From Thiomicrospira microaerophila (lineage in GTDB: Bacteria > Pseudomonadota > Gammaproteobacteria > Thiomicrospirales > Thiomicrospiraceae), in the NCBI RefSeq assembly GCF_000934765.1, contig NZ_JYNN01000011.1, forward strand, positions 1-64,000: 64,000 nucleotides of DNA, read 5' to 3'. Made by a program: the position numbers and the translations under genes. Within the stretch, counting starts at the first letter, position 1; each line of letters begins with the position of its first letter. The notes beneath the pieces were generated by a model. That model was not told where the DNA came from and did no database searches. It was given only the letters and a program-made list of their open reading frames with translations. Of this stretch, positions 61,605-64,000 are shown piece after piece.

Positions 61605-62975
61605 ATGGCACTTGAATCAATCAACCCCGCCACGGGCGAAAAACTCGCCGAGTTTGAAGCTTGGGATCAAGCGACCCTTGACCTTGCGATTAAAAACGCC
61701 GCTGGCGAGTTTCTTGAATGGTCACAGCGCACGCCAATGGAAACCCGTTGCCAGTTAATTAAAAACGCGGCTGAAGTTTTACGCGAACAACAAGATGAAC
61801 TGGCCGAACTGATTAGCCTAGAAATGGGCAAGTCAATTAACGAGGCCAAAGCCGAGATTGAAAAATCCGCTTGGGTGTGTGAATTCTACGCTGAGCACGG
61901 GCCGGATTTTTTGGCTGATGAAATGATCGACACCGATGCCAGCAAGAGTTACATCTGCTATCAACCCATGGGCGTCGTGCTGGCGGTCATGCCGTGGAAT
62001 TTTCCATTTTGGCAGGTATTTCGCTTCGCCGCCCCCGCCTTGATTGCCGGCAACATTGGTTTGCTTAAACATGCCTCAAACGTGCCGCAATGTGCGCAAG
62101 CGATTGAACGTGTGTTGCATCAAGCGGGTGTGCCGCGCCATGCCTTTACCAACCTGATGATCGGTTCAGACAAGGTTGAAAGTGTGATTCGCAACCGCTA
62201 TGTGCGCGCCGTCACCTTAACCGGAAGCGAGCAGGCTGGGCGTAAGGTCGCGGCGATTGCCGGTGAAGAGCTGAAAAAAACTGTGCTTGAACTCGGTGGT
62301 TCCGATGCGTTTATTGTAATGAATGATGCCGATATTCCCGCCGCGATTGAAGCGGCGGTTACCAGTCGCTATATGAATATGGGGCAAAGCTGTATTGCGG
62401 CTAAACGCTTTATCATCGACCAATTTATTTATGAAGATTTTATCAGCAAGCTAAAAACCGCCGTTGAAGCCAAATTTGTGGCCGGTGACCCTCTCGATAC
62501 CGCCACCACCCTTTGCCCGATGGCGCGTCAAGATTTACTCGACGAACTGCATCAACAAGTGCAAACCTGTGTTGATTATGGTGCCCGTTTGGTGACCGGT
62601 GGCTATCAACTGGAGCGAGCAGGTTGCTATTATGCGCCCACCATTTTGGCGGATATCTCCAGCGCGATGCCCGCCTACCATGAAGAATTTTTTGGCCCCG
62701 TAGCCTTGATTTTTAAAGCCTCAGAACCGGCTCACGCTGTCGGGCTTGCGAATGCCACCCAATTTGGTTTGGGCGGATCGGTTTGGTCAGGTGACCCAGC
62801 TACCGCCGAAACCATGGCATTGCGCATGGAATCGGGCGCTTGCTTTGTCAACGGCATGACCAAGTCTGACCCACGCCTGCCGTTTGGCGGCGTAAAAAAC
62901 TCAGGCTACGGCCGAGAACTCAGCTACCACGGCATCCGCGAATTCACCAACGTCAAATCGATTTGGATTAGGTAG
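61605..62975 (+). CDS. sad: Succinate-semialdehyde dehydrogenase (Sad/YneI type)
   Basis: A 456-residue NAD(P)-dependent aldehyde dehydrogenase, probably oxidising succinate semialdehyde to succinate in the cytoplasm. I chose ATG 61605 because AAGGAG lies just upstream; an in-frame start at 61536 would lie inside pyrC. Catalytic residues are E229 (LELGG) and C263 (GQSCIAAKR), 34 residues apart as usual. [21 protein letters not shown] and [14 protein letters not shown] are typical of the Sad/YneI branch. It follows pyrC by 10 bp and meets the toxin gene tail to tail. The exact aldehyde substrate is inferred from the branch, not proven. Confidence 0.88.
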   Translation: MALESINPATGEKLAEFEAWDQATLDLAIKNAAGEFLEWSQRTPMETRCQLIKNAAEVLREQQDELAELISLEMGKSINEAKAEIEKSAWVCEFYAEHGPDFLADEMIDTDASKSYICYQPMGVVLAVMPWNFPFWQVFRFAAPALIAGNIGLLKHASNVPQCAQAIERVLHQAGVPRHAFTNLMIGSDKVESVIRNRYVRAVTLTGSEQAGRKVAAIAGEELKKTVLELGGSDAFIVMNDADIPAAIEAAVTSRYMNMGQSCIAAKRFIIDQFIYEDFISKLKTAVEAKFVAGDPLDTATTLCPMARQDLLDELHQQVQTCVDYGARLVTGGYQLERAGCYYAPTILADISSAMPAYHEEFFGPVALIFKASEPAHAVGLANATQFGLGGSVWSGDPATAETMALRMESGACFVNGMTKSDPRLPFGGVKNSGYGRELSYHGIREFTNVKSIWIR

Positions 62976-62981
62976 AGATTA

Positions 62982-63317
62982 TCAGCAATTAAAATAGGTG
63001 CAGAAGTTTTGTTTGAGCTTGCTCAAACATTTTTTTGATAAGGAGCCATAACGTTTTAAAACCACTGATTTGGAGACTACAAATGTTTTTCGCAAAATCA
63101 ACTTTGATGGCTTAGGAATCGCGCCCTCTACAAAACAATCTACATCAAGCAGCTGTTCATCTTGATGTAGGTTTTCAATACGGCTGCTAATAGGAATCGC
63201 AATAAAGTCATCGAACGGTAAATTGTCTTTCAACACAAGTACAGGTCTTTTTTTGCTTTGTAACAAGTCAGAAAAGTAGAACTCACACAATACAACATCA
63301 CCCGTACTTACTTCCAT
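62982..63317 (-). CDS. MazF/PemK-type toxin (endoribonuclease)
   Basis: A 111-residue protein starting MEVSTGDVVLCEFYFSDLLQSKKRPVLVL, with IAIPISSRI following. This matches the MazF/PemK beta-barrel: GD-[IV]-V, the [SL]-K-K-R-P-x-L-V-L loop and the central I-x-I-[TS]-S strand. The family cleaves RNA at short sequences and is neutralised by a partner. Its start overlaps the end of the upstream small gene by 10 bp, the usual order of antitoxin then toxin. Its stop is 6 bp from the stop of the aldehyde dehydrogenase gene on the other strand. Activity is inferred. Confidence 0.82.
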   Translation of the reverse strand: MEVSTGDVVLCEFYFSDLLQSKKRPVLVLKDNLPFDDFIAIPISSRIENLHQDEQLLDVDCFVEGAIPKPSKLILRKTFVVSKSVVLKRYGSLSKKCLSKLKQNFCTYFNC

Positions 63318-63511
63318 ACCTCATCCTCTGACTCTACCCACCATTCCTCAACCAGACTCGCAGAGTGGTTAGATAGCGCTCGAGTTTCAATTTGATCCGC
63401 GTCAACATCCTCCTCTATCACCACACGAACATGCTTGTTTTTGAATTGTTCAAAATTTGGAATACGTAAAAACTCACCAACAACGTTCGCTTTAAATTCA
63501 ATCGCATGCAT
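63308..63511 (-). CDS. Antitoxin partner of the MazF/PemK-type toxin
   Basis: A 67-residue acidic protein, MHAIEFKANVVGEFLRIP..., with a Glu/Asp-rich second half and two Trp near the end (EEWWVESEDEVW). The start 'M-x-[AV]-[IV]-E-F-x-A' and the acidic tail are common in small antitoxins of PemK/MazF-like pairs. A strong AAGGAGG ribosome binding site lies 7 nt upstream. Overlap with the toxin gene implies translational coupling. The N-terminal part probably forms the DNA-binding end, by analogy. Confidence 0.75.
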   Translation of the reverse strand: MHAIEFKANVVGEFLRIPNFEQFKNKHVRVVIEEDVDADQIETRALSNHSASLVEEWWVESEDEVWK

Positions 63512-63594
63512 TTCAACCTCCTTGGGGACAGTTTATTTTTCTACTCTAACAAATAGAAAATGCGAAAACTCATTTTACCACCCCGAATAACCGC
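63512..63594. promoter_or_regulatory. Control region of the toxin-antitoxin pair
   Basis: An 83-bp gap between the antitoxin start and the stop of the upstream methyltransferase gene on the same strand. It holds the AAGGAGG site of the antitoxin and AT-rich sequence; a promoter with a poor -10 (TAGAAA) may be present. No clear operator palindrome is visible. Confidence 0.35.
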
Positions 63595-64000
63595 TTACCA
63601 TTTAGGTGACACGCGGAAAAAAAGGGTTTTTAGGTACTCGGTTTCTGGAATCGCTGGGTGGATTGGATGATCGGGGGCTTGGCTGGCTTGATCAAACAAG
63701 GTGACCGTACGGTCGATATGACTGGCGGCGGCTTGTACTTGTGAAACCAAGGTGGCGCGCGGCATATGATGCGAGCAAGAAGCCGACACCAATACCCCGT
63801 TGGGTACCACTAAACGCATCGCCAACTCATTGATACGACGATAGCCTTCTGAACCCGCTTTAAAGTCTTTTTTACGCTTCACAAACGCCGGTGGATCAAC
63901 AATCACCACATCAAACTTTTCACCCTGCTGTGCCAGAGCGCTCAAGACTTCAAAAGCATTCCCCTGATAGGACACCAGCTTATCCGCCACACCATTCAAC
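63595..64000 (-). CDS. RlmI-type 23S rRNA (cytosine-C5) methyltransferase, C-terminal part
   Basis: The open frame runs off the right edge; the visible 135 or so residues are the C-terminal half of a class I SAM-dependent methyltransferase. Motif IV is VVIVDPPAFVKRKKDF, followed by GYRRINELAMRLVVPNGVLVSASCSHHM, whose Ser-Cys-Ser is the catalytic-cysteine region of the RlmI/RlmK-type family (compare LDPPKFVENK and FSCSGLM in E. coli RlmI). The end ETEYLKTLFFRVSPKW is also typical. The family modifies 23S rRNA in the ribosome. The Met at 63999 is internal; the true start is outside the window. Substrate position (C1962 or another) cannot be read. Confidence 0.85.
   Translation of the reverse strand, partial: LNGVADKLVSYQGNAFEVLSALAQQGEKFDVVIVDPPAFVKRKKDFKAGSEGYRRINELAMRLVVPNGVLVSASCSHHMPRATLVSQVQAAASHIDRTVTLFDQASQAPDHPIHPAIPETEYLKTLFFRVSPKW

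Overview
The window looks like a chromosome segment of a gammaproteobacterium with a moderate GC content. The housekeeping genes on the right (a PLPBP/YggS protein, a PPK2 polyphosphate kinase, a methyl-accepting chemotaxis protein, a dihydroorotase, a Sad-type aldehyde dehydrogenase and an RlmI-type rRNA methyltransferase) fit a marine or sulfur-oxidising lineage such as the Thiomicrospira relatives. That placement is a guess from style, not a proof.

Left 54 kb (1-54001, minus strand): this stretch reads as one enormous open reading frame. It starts at an ATG at 54001 with a good ribosome binding site and is still open at base 1, so the protein has at least 18,000 residues and its C-terminus lies outside the window. 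The N-terminus carries the LEPR-XLL motif (LEQRILLSAD) of very large, repeat-rich surface or secreted bacterial proteins. In order from the N-terminus I see: an autotransporter-like LSPGxSPGTLTV segment; three blocks of a Leu/Pro/Trp repeat; many roughly 160-residue 'FGFV' modules alternating with three blocks of 'G-F-L ... T-F-x-G-x-L-A-G' modules; a short RTX-like glycine/aspartate segment; filamentous-haemagglutinin-like beta-solenoid repeats interrupted by a new-looking 'F-x-x-L-T-x-A-Q' repeat, an aromatic-rich insert and a non-solenoid segment; and four tandem 1.27-1.31 kb repeats near the left edge. Nearly all plus-strand reading frames in 1-54000 are antisense shadows of this gene.

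Control region and cassette (54002-55870): upstream of the giant gene lies a plausible sigma70-type promoter, and 11 bp upstream of its -35 box an exact 7-bp direct repeat (CTGACAT N4 CTGACAT) with the geometry of an OmpR/PhoB-family operator. A divergently transcribed, AT-rich orphan OmpR-family response regulator and a small unknown gene follow. Both are bracketed by two directly repeated, roughly 168-bp MITE-like elements (the right copy has perfect 22-bp terminal inverted repeats). I infer that the regulator may control the giant gene and that the cassette may have been acquired.

Right 8 kb: ppk2 (minus) and the yggS-type gene (plus) diverge from a shared 174-bp region; then come a five-HAMP chemoreceptor, a likely pyrC-sad operon, a convergent MazF/PemK-type toxin-antitoxin pair, and the 3' part of an rlmI-type methyltransferase that runs off the right edge. 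A perfect 12-bp palindrome, ACCAGGCCTGGT, occurs six times across the window in different reading frames and between genes.
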